Origin: Streptomyces sulfonofaciens | GTDB taxonomy: Bacteria > Actinomycetota > Actinomycetes > Streptomycetales > Streptomycetaceae | Reading direction: 5' to 3' | DNA length: 64,000 nucleotides | Assembly: GCF_014656295.1 (NCBI RefSeq) | Contig: NZ_BNCD01000032.1 | Span: 1-64,000, forward strand | Shown: positions 1-11,430 of the stretch, piece after piece | How the letters are laid out: every line of letters begins with the position of its first letter | How positions within the stretch are numbered: position 1 is the first letter of the stretch | The notes under the pieces: generated by a model | Seen by the model: only the letters and a program-made list of their open reading frames with translations | Told to the model about the DNA's origin: nothing | Databases searched by the model: none | Program-made: the position numbers and the translations under genes

Positions 1-207
1 ACTTTTGGCACGCTGTTGAGTTCTCAAGGAACGGACACTTCCTTCGTACTCACCGCGACCCTCCGCGGCTTTCCTCCAGGCGTTTCCCTTCGGTGATCCC
101 GACTTTATCAGAAGTTCTGAGTCGGAATTTCCACCCCGCTCGGCTCCCCTGAACCCTCGTGTGAGGGTTCGTCGGGTGACCGTCGAGGCGGAGCCGTAAA
201 CGTACTG
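1..207 (-). promoter_or_regulatory. rRNA operon promoter and pre-16S leader
   Basis: Read on the minus strand, the first 60 bases contain TTGAGAACTCAACAGCGTGC, the leader element found upstream of 16S rRNA in Streptomyces and relatives, so a 16S gene should start just outside the left edge. Further upstream the minus strand reads TTCTGATAAAGTCGG, which matches the promoter repeat I recall from Streptomyces rrn operons; the -10 would be TAAAGT at 102-107. No convincing -35 is visible. A perfect hairpin, GAACCCTC/GAGGGTTC at 151-158 and 163-170, lies upstream of this promoter and may isolate it from rnj transcription. The identification rests on memory of these leaders. Confidence 0.7.
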
Positions 208-245
208 GAGCAGGGCGCCCGGATGCAAATCGAGGCGCCCTGCTC
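208..245 (-). terminator. terminator after rnj
   Basis: A perfect 12-bp inverted repeat, GAGCAGGGCGCC at 208-219 and its complement at 234-245, encloses a 14-base loop about 50 bases after the rnj stop. It separates rnj from the rRNA promoter. There is no U-tract, as is usual in Streptomyces. Confidence 0.75.
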
Positions 246-293
246 ACAGTTGGCGGCCGATGTGTACCGGCCAGGTCAGACCTCGCGGCCAGG

Positions 294-1979
294 TCAGACC
301 TCGACCACGACCGGGAGGATCATCGGGCGGCGGCGGTAGGTGTCGGAGACCCACTTGCCGAGCGTGCGCCGCACGAGCTGCTGCAACTGGTGCGGCTCCA
401 CCACGCCGTCCTGGGCCGAGCGCTCCAGGACTTCCTGGATCTTCGGGAGGACGCCGTTGAAGGCGGCGTCGTCGATGCCCGAGCCGCGGGCCTGGACGTA
501 GGGCCCGCCGGTGATCTTGCCCGTGGAGGAGTCCACGACGACGAAGACGGAGATGATGCCCTCGTCACCGAGGATGCGGCGGTCCTTGAGGGAGGTCTCG
601 TTGACGTCGCCGACCGAGAGGCCGTCCACGTACACGTAGCCCGCCTGGACCTTGCCCGAGATCTTGGCCTTGCCCTCGACCAGGTCGACCACCACGCCGT
701 CCTCGGCGATCACGATGCGGTCGTGCGGCACTCCGGTGAGCGCGCCCAGCTCGGCGTTGGCGCGCAGATGGCGCCACTCGCCGTGCACGGGCATCAGGTT
801 CTTGGGTCGGCAGATGTTGTAGAAGTACAGCAGCTCGCCGGCCGAGGCATGGCCGGAGACATGGACCTTCGCATTGCCCTTGTGGATGACGTTCGCGCCC
901 CAACGGGTGAGTCCGTTGATCACGCGGTAGACGGCGTTCTCGTTGCCCGGGATGAGCGAGGACGCCAGGATCACCGTGTCGCCGTCGACGATGCGGATCT
1001 GGTGGTCGCGGTTGGCCATCCGGGACAGCGCCGCCATGGGCTCGCCCTGGGAACCGGTGCAGACGAGGACCACCTCGTGGTCCGGCAGGTCGTCGAGGGT
1101 CTTGACGTCCACGACGAGCCCCGGGGGAACCCGCAGGTAGCCGAGGTCACGGGCGATGCCCATGTTGCGGACCATGGAGCGGCCGACGAAGGCGACCCGC
1201 CGCCCGTACTCGTGGGCCGCGTCCAGGATCTGCTGGATGCGGTGCACATGGCTGGCGAAGCTCGCCACGATGATCCGCTTGCGGGCGCCGGCGAAGACCT
1301 GGCGCAGCACCTGGGAGATGTCGCGCTCGTGCGGCGTGAAACCGGGCACCTCGGCGTTGGTCGAGTCCGCGAGGAGCAGGTCGATGCCCTCCTCGCTGAG
1401 CCGGGCGAAGGCGTGCAGGTCGGTGAGGCGGTTGTCCAGCGGGAGCTGGTCCATCTTGAAGTCACCGGTGTGCACGGCCATGCCTGCGGGCGTGCGGATG
1501 GCGACGGCGAGGGCGTCGGGGATGGAGTGGTTGACGGCGACGAACTCGCAGTCGAACGGCCCGATGCGCTCCCGCCGGCCCTCGGTGACCTCCAGGGTGT
1601 ACGGCCGGATGCGGTGCTCCTGGAGCTTCGCCTCGATCAACGCGAGGGTGAGCTTGGAGCCGATCAGCGGGATGTCCTCCTTCTCGCGGAGGAGGAAGGG
1701 AACACCGCCGATGTGGTCCTCGTGGCCATGGGTGAGGACGATGCCCTCGATATCGTCGAGGCGGTCCCTGATCGACGAGAAATCCGGCAGGATCAGATCG
1801 ATTCCGGGCTGCTCCTCCTCCGGGAAGAGCACTCCGCAGTCGACGATCAGCAGACGGCCTTCGTATTCGAAGACGGTCATGTTGCGGCCGATCTCACCGA
1901 GGCCGCCGAGCGGGGTGACGCGCAGGCCGCCGGAAGGCAACTTCGGCGGCGCGCCGAGTTCAGGATGCGGATGACTCAA
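294..1979 (-). CDS. rnj: ribonuclease J
   Basis: A 561-residue metallo-beta-lactamase/beta-CASP ribonuclease that processes and degrades RNA, with 5'-exonuclease and endonuclease activity known for the family. The zinc motif HGHEDH is at residues 84-89, after the conserved stretch VTPLGGLGEIGRN near residue 21. The start chosen is TTG at 1979, giving MSHPHPEL, because GGTGAGGAGAG lies 4 bases upstream; the frame is open 14 codons further, but that extension has no conservation that I recall and runs into a hairpin. It follows dapA on the same strand after a 238-base gap that holds the dapA terminator and the leader hairpin at 1995-2032. Confidence 0.95.
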   Translation of the reverse strand: MSHPHPELGAPPKLPSGGLRVTPLGGLGEIGRNMTVFEYEGRLLIVDCGVLFPEEEQPGIDLILPDFSSIRDRLDDIEGIVLTHGHEDHIGGVPFLLREKEDIPLIGSKLTLALIEAKLQEHRIRPYTLEVTEGRRERIGPFDCEFVAVNHSIPDALAVAIRTPAGMAVHTGDFKMDQLPLDNRLTDLHAFARLSEEGIDLLLADSTNAEVPGFTPHERDISQVLRQVFAGARKRIIVASFASHVHRIQQILDAAHEYGRRVAFVGRSMVRNMGIARDLGYLRVPPGLVVDVKTLDDLPDHEVVLVCTGSQGEPMAALSRMANRDHQIRIVDGDTVILASSLIPGNENAVYRVINGLTRWGANVIHKGNAKVHVSGHASAGELLYFYNICRPKNLMPVHGEWRHLRANAELGALTGVPHDRIVIAEDGVVVDLVEGKAKISGKVQAGYVYVDGLSVGDVNETSLKDRRILGDEGIISVFVVVDSSTGKITGGPYVQARGSGIDDAAFNGVLPKIQEVLERSAQDGVVEPHQLQQLVRRTLGKWVSDTYRRRPMILPVVVEV

Positions 1980-1994
1980 AAGACTCTCCTCACC

Positions 1995-2032
1995 ATGCGC
2001 GCCACGTACCGGAAGGGGCACGTGGCGCGCAT
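1995..2032 (-). promoter_or_regulatory. leader hairpin abutting the rnj ribosome-binding site
   Basis: A perfect 13-bp inverted repeat (ATGCGCGCCACGT at 1995-2007, complement at 2020-2032) with a 12-base loop lies directly in front of the Shine-Dalgarno sequence of rnj. The hairpin is certain at sequence level. Its role, as an RNase J self-control site, mRNA stabiliser or terminator, is inference. Confidence 0.6.
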
Positions 2033-2179
2033 GACGTTCGTGCAGTAGCAGTTGCCGGTGGAACGGGAGGACTCTTTGTCCTGGACGTGCTCAGGCACGG
2101 CCCCGTGTTCCTGTCCGGCGTTCATTGAGTTGTGCGTATTCAGTTGTGAAGTCCTTGTGGGGCGGCGGCTCGGCGGGGG

Positions 2180-2197
2180 CGGCGGCCACGGCCGCCG
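2180..2197 (-). terminator. weak terminator after dapA
   Basis: CGGCGGC (2180-2186) and GCCGCCG (2191-2197) form a 7-bp stem with a CACG loop about 20 bases past the dapA stop. Confidence 0.45.
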
Positions 2198-2217
2198 GGC
2201 CGGCGGGCTCCCTGTAC

Positions 2218-3117
2218 TCAGAGCTGTACCCCGCCGGCGGCCAGGTCGAGCTTCAGTTGGGCGGTCTCCTCCTCGGAGAGCTCGACCAGCGGCAGGCGCA
2301 GCGGTCCTCCGGGCAGGCCCTGCAGGCCGAGCGCCGCCTTGCTGGTGATGACGCCCTGTGTGCGGAACATGCCGGTGAAGACGGGCAGCAGCTTCTGGTG
2401 GATCTCAGTGGCCTTCTGGACGTCACCCTCGGTGAACGCCCGCAGCATGGCGCGCAGCTCCGGGGTGACGACGTGGCTGACCACGGAGACGAAGCCGACG
2501 GCCCCCACCGAGAGCAGCGGCAGGTTCAGCATGTCGTCGCCGGAGTACCAGGCGAGGCCGGAGCGGGCGATGGCCCAGCCGGCACGACCGAGGTCGCCCT
2601 TGGCGTCCTTGTTCGCGACGATCCTGGGGTGCTCGGCGAGGCGGACGATGGTCTCGGTGTTGATCGGCACGCCGCTGCGGCCCGGGATGTCGTAGAGCAT
2701 CACCGGCAGTCCGGTGGCGTCGGCGATGGCCGTGAAGTGCTGGTAGAGCCCTTCTTGCGGGGGCTTGTTGTAGTAGGGCGTGACCGTGAGCAGGCCGTGT
2801 GCGCCGGCCTGCTCGGCGGCGCGTGCCAGCTCGATGCTGTGCCGGGTGTCGTTGGTGCCGACGCCCGCGACGATGTGGGCACGGTCGCCCACCGCCGCCA
2901 GGACCGCCCGTACCAGCTCCGTTTTCTCCGCGTTGGTGGTGGTCGGGGACTCGCCGGTGGTGCCGTTGACGACCAGGCCGTCGTTGCCGGCGTCCACCAG
3001 ATGGGCGGCGAGCTGCTGTGCGCCGTCGAGGTCCAGAGCGCCGTCCGCCGTGAAGGGCGTGACCATGGCGGTGAGGACCCGCCCGAAGGGGATCTGCGGA
3101 GTGGAGGTCGGAGCCAT
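2218..3117 (-). CDS. dapA: 4-hydroxy-tetrahydrodipicolinate synthase
   Basis: A 299-residue class I aldolase that condenses pyruvate with aspartate semialdehyde, the first committed step of the lysine/diaminopimelate branch feeding cell-wall synthesis in the cytoplasm. The Schiff-base lysine is K170 in VANKDAKGD, Y142 lies in LYDIPGRSG and the GTTGE substrate loop is at 52-56. Length and motifs fit the family. No Shine-Dalgarno sequence precedes the ATG; instead TAGCGT lies 7 bases upstream, so the transcript may be leaderless. It lies between thyX and rnj, with dapB nearby on the same strand. Confidence 0.96.
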   Translation of the reverse strand: MAPTSTPQIPFGRVLTAMVTPFTADGALDLDGAQQLAAHLVDAGNDGLVVNGTTGESPTTTNAEKTELVRAVLAAVGDRAHIVAGVGTNDTRHSIELARAAEQAGAHGLLTVTPYYNKPPQEGLYQHFTAIADATGLPVMLYDIPGRSGVPINTETIVRLAEHPRIVANKDAKGDLGRAGWAIARSGLAWYSGDDMLNLPLLSVGAVGFVSVVSHVVTPELRAMLRAFTEGDVQKATEIHQKLLPVFTGMFRTQGVITSKAALGLQGLPGGPLRLPLVELSEEETAQLKLDLAAGGVQL

Positions 3118-3123
3118 GGGTAA

Positions 3124-3130
3124 TACGCTA
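3124..3130 (-). promoter_or_regulatory. possible leaderless promoter of dapA
   Basis: On the minus strand TAGCGT is followed by 7 bases and the ATG, which is the spacing expected if transcription starts at the start codon. No good -35 element is visible. Confidence 0.3.
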
Positions 3131-3624
3131 CTCGCTGCTCAGCGCGCGGTCCTCCCTCGGGGGACGCGCCCGGGGGGACGGAACCGGGACGGACACCGCG
3201 CGAAGCGCGACGCCAGGACGGGGACGGACGGGGGGCGGACGGGGGCAGGGGTGGAGCCCGGCACTGCCTGCTCGGGGGTTCAAGCAGTGCCGGACCCGTC
3301 AAATCAGGCTAGATGAATACCCTTAAACACCGCAATACGGGCGGATCGCCTGGCTGAATCGACGGGTCGAAAGCCGTGGACGGGATGGGCGGCGGTAGGC
3401 AGGGGTGATCCGGCACCGCAGCCGCGGCCGCGCCCCCGGCCTCCGGACGGTTTCGGGCCCGACCGCCCCACCGGGGCCGGGGAGGCCGGGGGAGCGGGGA
3501 ACCAGGGGCCGGCCGAGGCGCACGGCTGCGACACGGACAGGCCGACACCCCGGTCCATGCCTGCGACGCGCGACCGGCACACCGACACACGTCGCACGAA
3601 CACCGGCACACCGACACACGCACC

Positions 3625-3680
3625 GACGCACCGACGCACCGACGCACCGACGCACCGACGCACCGACGCACCGACGCACC
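3625..3680. repeat. 8-bp tandem repeat GACGCACC, seven perfect copies
   Basis: Seven uninterrupted copies end 7 bases before the thyX stop codon; degenerate copies such as CACGCACC and ACCGACAC extend upstream to about 3580. The 8-bp period is not a codon multiple, so the array is non-coding. It is a likely site of length variation. Confidence 0.95.
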
Positions 3681-3687
3681 AGGGTGC

Positions 3688-4428
3688 CTACGGCGCCACG
3701 CGCCCGTTCGCATTGAAAGCCGCGTGCGTCAGCGGCATCAGCCGGGCCCAGTGCTCCTCCATGCGCTCCCCGACCATCTCGATCTCGCGCTGCGGGAAGG
3801 ACGGCACCTTGGCCAGCTCGTGCTGGGTGCGCAGGCCGAGGAAGTGCATGAGCGAGCGGGCGTTGCAGGTGGCGTACATCGACGAGAAGAGGCCGACCGG
3901 CAGCACGGCGCGGGCCACTTCGCGGGCCACGCCGGCGGCCAGCATCTCCTGGTACGCCTCGTACGCCTGGCGGTAGGAGTCCTCCATGGCGCGGACGGTC
4001 AGCTCGTGCTGCTCCTCGGTGCCGGGCACGAAGACGTACTTCCCCGGGCGGCCCTCCTGCACGAGCTTGCGGTCGGCGCCGGGCACGTAGAAGACGGGCT
4101 GGAGGTGGCGGTAGCGGCCCGATTCCTCGTTGTACGACCAGCCGACGCGGTGCCGCATGAACTCGCGGAAGACGAAGATCGGGGCGCTGATGAAGAAGGT
4201 CATCGAGTTGTGCTCGAAGGGGCTGCCGTGCCGGTCCCGCATCAGGAAGTTGATCAGGCCCTTGGAGCGCTCCGGGTCCTTCTTCAGCTCGTCGAGCGAC
4301 TGCTCGCCGGCGGTGGAGACACGGGCTGCCCACAGCACGTCGGAGTCGCTCGCGGCGTGCTTCACCAGCTCGACGGTGATATCGCTGCGGAAGCTGGGCT
4401 TGGGGTCGTCGGCGGGTGTGTCGGTCAC
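3688..4428 (-). CDS. thyX: flavin-dependent thymidylate synthase
   Basis: A 246-residue FAD-dependent enzyme that methylates dUMP to dTMP using methylene-tetrahydrofolate and NADPH. The ThyX signature RHRVGWSYNEESGR occupies residues 92-105. The start is GTG at 4428, with GGGAAGGA about 10 bases upstream. It is the first of the leftward genes thyX-dapA-rnj, although gaps of 570 and 238 bases suggest separate transcripts. Length and motif are normal. Confidence 0.96.
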   Translation of the reverse strand: MTDTPADDPKPSFRSDITVELVKHAASDSDVLWAARVSTAGEQSLDELKKDPERSKGLINFLMRDRHGSPFEHNSMTFFISAPIFVFREFMRHRVGWSYNEESGRYRHLQPVFYVPGADRKLVQEGRPGKYVFVPGTEEQHELTVRAMEDSYRQAYEAYQEMLAAGVAREVARAVLPVGLFSSMYATCNARSLMHFLGLRTQHELAKVPSFPQREIEMVGERMEEHWARLMPLTHAAFNANGRVAP

Positions 4429-4467
4429 GGCTTCAGGGTCCTTCCCCTCTTGGCTCGGGCGCCGCCC

Positions 4468-4473
4468 ACTCTA
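4468..4473 (-). promoter_or_regulatory. candidate -10 element of thyX
   Basis: TAGAGT on the minus strand, 39 bases upstream of the thyX start, matches the main sigma factor -10 consensus. The matching -35 is poor, so this is tentative. Confidence 0.3.
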
Positions 4474-4693
4474 CGGTCCGGCACTGACAGCGCCCGCCGT
4501 CACCAGGGGGCCGCATACGCCCCCGTACCGCTGTGAACAGCGGCGAAGCCTGTGAACTCCAGTGATTGCTACGGAACGCCGACGAATTCTCTGAAACGGG
4601 CACCTCTCGGTGGATTCGAGCGTCTCTAGGGGTGGCGGCGCTCTGTTCGAGGCGCCCCTGTCGTCCGAAGCACTCCCGAGGAGAAGCAGTCCC

Positions 4694-4945
4694 ATGTTCC
4701 GCCGGCGTGAGCCCATCCCCTTCGCCTTTCTCGCCGATGCCGACCGGTTCCGCAGCAATGTGGCTCCCCCGCCGCGGCGGCGGGCCAGCGCCGGTGAGCT
4801 GGCGGGCCGCGTCCTGCTCGGCATGACCATCGTCGCCGGGCTCGTCGGGTCGGTGCTCCTCGGGCTGCCCGCGCTCTCGGCGGACCAGCCCCCGGCGCAG
4901 GTGCACCACTCCGAAGCGCAGCAGAGCACCGACGGGGGCCGCTGA
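4694..4945 (+). CDS. small membrane protein, function unknown
   Basis: An 83-residue protein starting at ATG 4694, preceded by GAGGAGAAG at good spacing. It has a basic N-terminal part (RRR at 3-5 and around 35), one hydrophobic helix at about residues 44-66, and a short polar Gln/His-rich tail, so a single-pass membrane topology is likely. It lies divergently from thyX. I recall a homolog at the same place in other streptomycetes, but no function. The longer upstream frame lacks a ribosome-binding site. Confidence 0.75.
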   Translation: MFRRREPIPFAFLADADRFRSNVAPPPRRRASAGELAGRVLLGMTIVAGLVGSVLLGLPALSADQPPAQVHHSEAQQSTDGGR

Positions 4946-5082
4946 CCGACCGCTCGGAGGGGTCCGCGCCAGGCACCGCGCCCACCGGCCGCCGCCGGTG
5001 CGGACCCCGAGGGTGGTGGGCCGCCGCGCGGCTGGATAGCCTCACCGACCACAGCCCTGCATGCACTGAGTGAGGATCAGCC

Positions 5083-5637
5083 GTGCCCCTGCCCTTCCTG
5101 ACGGCCGACCGCGCGTTCGACGAGGCGTCCACCGACATAGCGCTGCCGTCCGACGACCGTGACCGCTGGCGCCGCCCCTACCGACCCGGCCCCTGGCGGG
5201 TGGGTGCGGCGGCGGTGCTCCTGCTGCTGGCCTCCTACGTGCTGGCGGCAGCCGTGATCATCGCCTTCGCGGGGACCGCGGCCGGCGGCACGGCGTGCGC
5301 GGGCCTTGCCGTGCTGATCATCCTCGGTACGCTCCGGCTGCTCAGGGCGGGTACCTGGGTCAGTGCGCAGGGCCTGCGGCGCGTCGGCTTCTTCGCCACC
5401 CGTACGGTCCGCTGGGAGCAGGTGGCCGACGTGCGCACGGTGCAGCAGCCGGTGCGCTGGCTGGGTCTGCCGCGCACCGTGCAGGGGCAGGCGCTGATCC
5501 TCGTCCGCAGGGACCGCCAGGGCGACCTGCCGGCGCTGCTCACCACGCACGACGGCGACTTCCTGCACCGCCCCGGTTCCTTCGACCGCGCCTCGGACTC
5601 GGTGGAGGCATGGGCCGAGGAGTACCGCAGGCACTGA
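5083..5637 (+). CDS. membrane protein with PH-like domain
   Basis: A 184-residue protein starting with GTG behind TGAGGA. Two adjacent hydrophobic helices (about residues 40-62 and 63-86) are followed by a soluble domain beginning GTWVSAQGLRRVGFF and continuing VRWEQVADVR, the pattern of bacterial PH-like domains that sit behind a membrane hairpin. The biological role is unknown. It converges with the next leftward gene across 112 bases in which I see two direct copies of GCGGGAGCGCCG but no clear terminator. Confidence 0.8.
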   Translation: MPLPFLTADRAFDEASTDIALPSDDRDRWRRPYRPGPWRVGAAAVLLLLASYVLAAAVIIAFAGTAAGGTACAGLAVLIILGTLRLLRAGTWVSAQGLRRVGFFATRTVRWEQVADVRTVQQPVRWLGLPRTVQGQALILVRRDRQGDLPALLTTHDGDFLHRPGSFDRASDSVEAWAEEYRRH

Positions 5638-5749
5638 GGCCCCGCGCCCCGCGGGAGCGCCGCTCACGCCCCGTGCCGGTTGCTGCGGGAGCGCCGTCCC
5701 GTACCGGTAGCGGATCCGCGGACTCAGCGGACCCTGGAGGGCGCCGTCC

Positions 5750-6202
5750 TCACCCCCGTGCCGGCTTCGCGTCGTGCAGGGCGATCGCGCGCTGTATCGC
5801 CCTGCGGGCGCGGGGCGTGTCGCGGGCGTCGTGGTAGGCCACGGCCAGCCTGAACCAGCAGCGCCAGTCCTCCGGGGCGCGCTCGGTCTCGGCCCTGCGG
5901 CGCCGGAAGACGGCGTCCGCGCTCGCCCGGTCGGGCCGCCCGGCCGGCGTGCGCAGCAGCTCGTCCACCGGCAGCCCGCCCTCGGCGTCCAGCTCGGCGG
6001 CGAGCCGGTGCGCACGCCGTACGAAGCTCGTGTTCTTCCACAGGAACCACAGGCCGAGCAGCGGCAGGACCAGGACCGCCGCGCCGAAGGCGACGGTGAG
6101 CGGTGTGCCGTGCCGGACCAGCAGCACACCGCGGCTGCCGGCCAGCACGAGATGGACGATCAGGACGGCCGCCGTGATCGCGTAGGTCGCCTTCGCGCGC
6201 AT
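5750..6202 (-). CDS. small membrane protein with TPR-like tail
   Basis: A 150-residue protein. ATG at 6202 is chosen; an in-frame GTG three codons earlier is possible. Two hydrophobic segments (about 7-27 and 36-55) precede a soluble part with FRRRRAETERAP and WFRLAVAYHDARDTPRARR, which resembles one tetratricopeptide repeat. It lies 46 bases after dapB on the same strand and probably shares its transcript. Function unknown. Confidence 0.75.
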   Translation of the reverse strand: MRAKATYAITAAVLIVHLVLAGSRGVLLVRHGTPLTVAFGAAVLVLPLLGLWFLWKNTSFVRRAHRLAAELDAEGGLPVDELLRTPAGRPDRASADAVFRRRRAETERAPEDWRCWFRLAVAYHDARDTPRARRAIQRAIALHDAKPARG

Positions 6203-6248
6203 CGCAGTCACCGTCCGGTGGTCGGATGGCCGGGTGGTTCGGGCCGGG

Positions 6249-8504
<2,256 letters not shown>

Positions 8505-8508
<4 letters not shown>

Positions 8509-10742
8509 TTGGTGGCATCGTCCTTCTTGTCGTTCTGCTGGGGGTTGCCCTCGGCGTCGTCCTCGCCCTCGATCACCGGGATCAGCGAGAGCTTGCCGCG
8601 GGAGTCGATCTCGGCGATCTCGACCTGGACCTTGTGGCCCACGCCGAGGACGTCGTCGACGTTCTCCACACGCTTGCCGCCGGCGAGCTTGCGGATCTGC
8701 GAGATGTGCAGCAGGCCGTCCTTGCCGGGCAGCAGGGAGACGAAGGCACCGAAGGTGGTGGTCTTCACGACCGTGCCCAGGTAGCGCTCGCCGACCTCCG
8801 GCATGGTCGGGTTGGCGATGCCGTTGATCGTGGCACGGGCCGCCTCGGCGGACGGACCGTCGGCGGCACCGATGTAGATCGTGCCGTCGTCCTCGATGGT
8901 GATGTCGGCGCCGGTGTCCTCCTGGATCTGGTTGATCATCTTGCCCTTGGGGCCGATGACCTCGCCGATCTTGTCCACCGGGATCTTGACGGTGATGATC
9001 CGCGGGGCGTTCGGGGACATCTCGTCGGGCCGGTCGATGGCCTCCATCATCACGTCGAGGATGTGCAGCCGGGCGTCACGGGCCTGCTTGAGGGCCGCGG
9101 CCAGCACGGACGCGGGGATGCCGTCCAGCTTGGTGTCGAGCTGGAGGGCGGTGACGAAGTCCTTGGTGCCGGCGACCTTGAAGTCCATGTCGCCGTACGC
9201 GTCCTCCGCGCCGAGGATGTCGGTGAGGGTGACGTAGTGGGTCTCGCCCTCGATCTCCTGCGAGATCAGGCCCATGGCGATACCGGCGACCGGCGCCTTC
9301 AGCGGGACACCGGCGTTCAGCAGGGACATGGTGGAGGCGCAGACCGAGCCCATGGACGTCGAGCCGTTCGACCCGAGGGCCTCGGAGACCTGGCGGATCG
9401 CGTAGGGGAACTCCTCGCGGCTCGGCAGCACCGGCAGCAGCGCACGCTCGGCGAGCGCGCCATGGCCGATCTCGCGGCGCTTGGGGGAGCCGACGCGGCC
9501 CGTCTCGCCGGTGGAGTAGGGCGGGAAGTTGTAGTTGTGCATGTAGCGCTTGCGGGTCACCGGGGAGAGGGTGTCCAACTGCTGCTCCATGCGGAGCATG
9601 TTCAGGGTGGTGACGCCCAGGATCTGGGTCTCGCCGCGCTCGAAGAGCGCCGAGCCGTGCACCCGCGGGATGGCCTCGACCTCGGCGGCGAGCGTGCGGA
9701 TGTCCGTGACGCCGCGGCCGTCGATGCGCTTCTTCTCCTTGATGACGCGCTCGCGCACCAGCTTCTTGGTGAGCGCGCGGTACGCGCCGGAGATCTCCTT
9801 CTCGCGGCCCTCGAACTGCGGCAGCAGCTTCTCGGCGGCGAGGCTCTTGACGCGGTCCAGCTCGGCCTCGCGCTCCTGCTTGCCCGCGATGGTGAGGGCG
9901 GTGGCGAGCTCGTCGCGCACGGCGGTGGTGAGCGCCTCGAGGACGTCGTCCTGGTAGTCCAGGAAGATCGGGAACTCGCCGGTCGGCTTGGCGGCCTTCG
10001 CGGCGAGGTCGGCCTGGGCCTTGCAGAGGACCTTGATGAAGGGCTTGGCGGCCTCCAGGCCGGCGGCGACGACCTCCTCGGTGGGGGCCTCGGTACCGCT
10101 CCCGACCAGCTTGACGGTCTGCTCGGTGGCCTCGGCCTCGACCATCATGATCGCGACGTCGCCGTCCTCCAGGACCCGGCCGGCGACGACCATGTCGAAG
10201 ACGGCGTCCTCCAGCTCGGTGTGGGTGGGGAACGCCACCCACTGGCCCCTGATCAGGGCGACCCGGGTACCGCCGATCGGGCCCGAGAAGGGCAGGCCGG
10301 CCAGTTGCGTGGAGGCGGAGGCGGCGTTGATCGCGACGACGTCGTACAGGTGGTCCGGGTTGAGCGCCATGATCGTCTCGACGATCTGGATCTCGTTGCG
10401 CAGGCCCTTCCTGAACGACGGGCGCAGCGGGCGGTCGATCAGGCGGCAGGTGAGGATCGCGTCCTCGGAGGGGCGGCCCTCCCGGCGGAAGAAGGAACCG
10501 GGGATCTTGCCGGCCGCGTACATGCGCTCCTCGACGTCCACCGTGAGGGGGAAGAAGTCGAGCTGGTCCTTGGGGTTCTTGGAAGCGGTGGTGGCCGACA
10601 GCACCATGGTGTCGTCGTCCAGGTACGCCACGGCGGATCCGGCGGCCTGCTTGGCCAGGCGGCCCGTCTCGAAGCGGATGGTGCGGGTGCCGAAGGAGCC
10701 GTTGTCGATGACGGCCTCGGCGTAGTGGGTCTCGTTCTCCAC
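8505..10742 (-). CDS. pnp: polyribonucleotide nucleotidyltransferase (PNPase)
   Basis: A 745-residue phosphorolytic 3'-5' exoribonuclease that can also add 3' tails; the Streptomyces enzyme has also been described as guanosine pentaphosphate synthetase I. The order is RNase PH domain 1, a helical linker, RNase PH domain 2 ([15 protein letters not shown] region), KH domain ([12 protein letters not shown] near residue 610) and S1 domain, with an acidic Lys/Asp tail. The start is GTG 10742 with CGGAG upstream. It lies in the classical rpsO-pnp order. Confidence 0.97.
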
Positions 10743-11142
10743 CAGCGAATTCTCCGTTACGTCTGCAGTGTCCCCTGGCCCGTGTGGCGGGGACCGACGG
10801 AGAAGCGCGCCTTGGGTGCTGGCCGGTCTTCGATCGAAGCACCCGGGGTGCGACGCCCGGGGGCCACTACCGAGGACCGGCGGCGGCTGGGGTGCGCTCC
10901 TCCTCGTGAGTGATGGCTTGTTCTCTTGTCCTGAGGGGCGCCCGGCCGGCGGCCGGAAGCCCTTGTCCTGTGCACCAGACTACAAAGCGGCACGGACACC
11001 GCGCACGCGCCGCGTGCGGGCCGGGCCCCGTGGCCCGGATCCGGACGGCGCAGCGGTGACATGCACATGGCTGGCGCGGCGGGACGGGGTTATGCGAAGG
11101 GAGCGGCTCCCGATGGCGAGAACCGCTCCCCTGCACGGCGTA
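10743..11142 (-). other. rpsO-pnp intergenic leader
   Basis: No gene. It holds the rpsO hairpin at 11099-11130 and a second possible stem (GGGTGCT at 10814-10820 with AGCACCC at 10838-10844) that encloses the palindrome CTTCGATCGAAG. In many bacteria this leader is cut by RNase III and PNPase for self-control; the stems make that plausible here. Confidence 0.5.
11099..11130 (-). terminator. rpsO terminator or attenuator
   Basis: GGGAGCGG (11099-11106) and CCGCTCCC (11123-11130) form a perfect 8-bp stem 12 bases past the rpsO stop; read-through would supply pnp. Confidence 0.7.
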
Positions 11143-11430
11143 CTACCTGGCGCCCGCGGCACCGCGGCGGATGCCCAGGCGCTCGACGAGCGTCCGGAAC
11201 CGCTGGATGTCCTTCTTGGCCAGGTACTGGAGCAGGCGACGGCGCTGTCCGACCAGGATCAGCAGGCCACGGCGGGAGTGGTGGTCGTGCTTGTGGGTCT
11301 TGAGGTGCTCGGTCAGGTCCGAGATCCGGCGGGAGAGCAGGGCGACCTGTACCTCGGGAGAGCCCGTGTCACCCTCCTTCGTGGCGAACTCGGTCATGAT
11401 CTGCTTCTTCGTGGCGGCGTCGAGCGACAC
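11143..11430 (-). CDS. rpsO: 30S ribosomal protein S15
   Basis: A 95-residue primary 16S rRNA-binding protein of the small subunit. It carries the family signature [20 protein letters not shown] in the middle and LGIRRG near the end. The GTG at 11430 is chosen because GAGGAG lies 6-7 bases upstream and the length then fits the family; another GTG two codons earlier and a much longer open frame lack such support. Confidence 0.97.
   Translation of the reverse strand: MSLDAATKKQIMTEFATKEGDTGSPEVQVALLSRRISDLTEHLKTHKHDHHSRRGLLILVGQRRRLLQYLAKKDIQRFRTLVERLGIRRGAAGAR

Larger units (their letters stand above)
3118..3687. other. intergenic region between dapA and thyX
   Basis: No supported gene. The stretch is GC-rich and carries the 8-bp repeat array at 3625-3680 next to the thyX stop. 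The short open frames across the repeat are by-products of its sequence. Confidence 0.6.

Noticed and set aside
390-2048. Long rightward open frame opposite rnj
   Set aside because: Mirror of a conserved gene; composition is Val/Asp/Gly/Arg-rich as in antisense frames of high-GC DNA, with no ribosome-binding site and no motif.
3304-3713. Short frames with CVGASVRR-type repeats downstream of thyX
   Set aside because: They arise from the 8-bp repeat being read in all frames.
8634-10913. 759-codon rightward frame opposite pnp
   Set aside because: Antisense artefact of strong codon bias in pnp.
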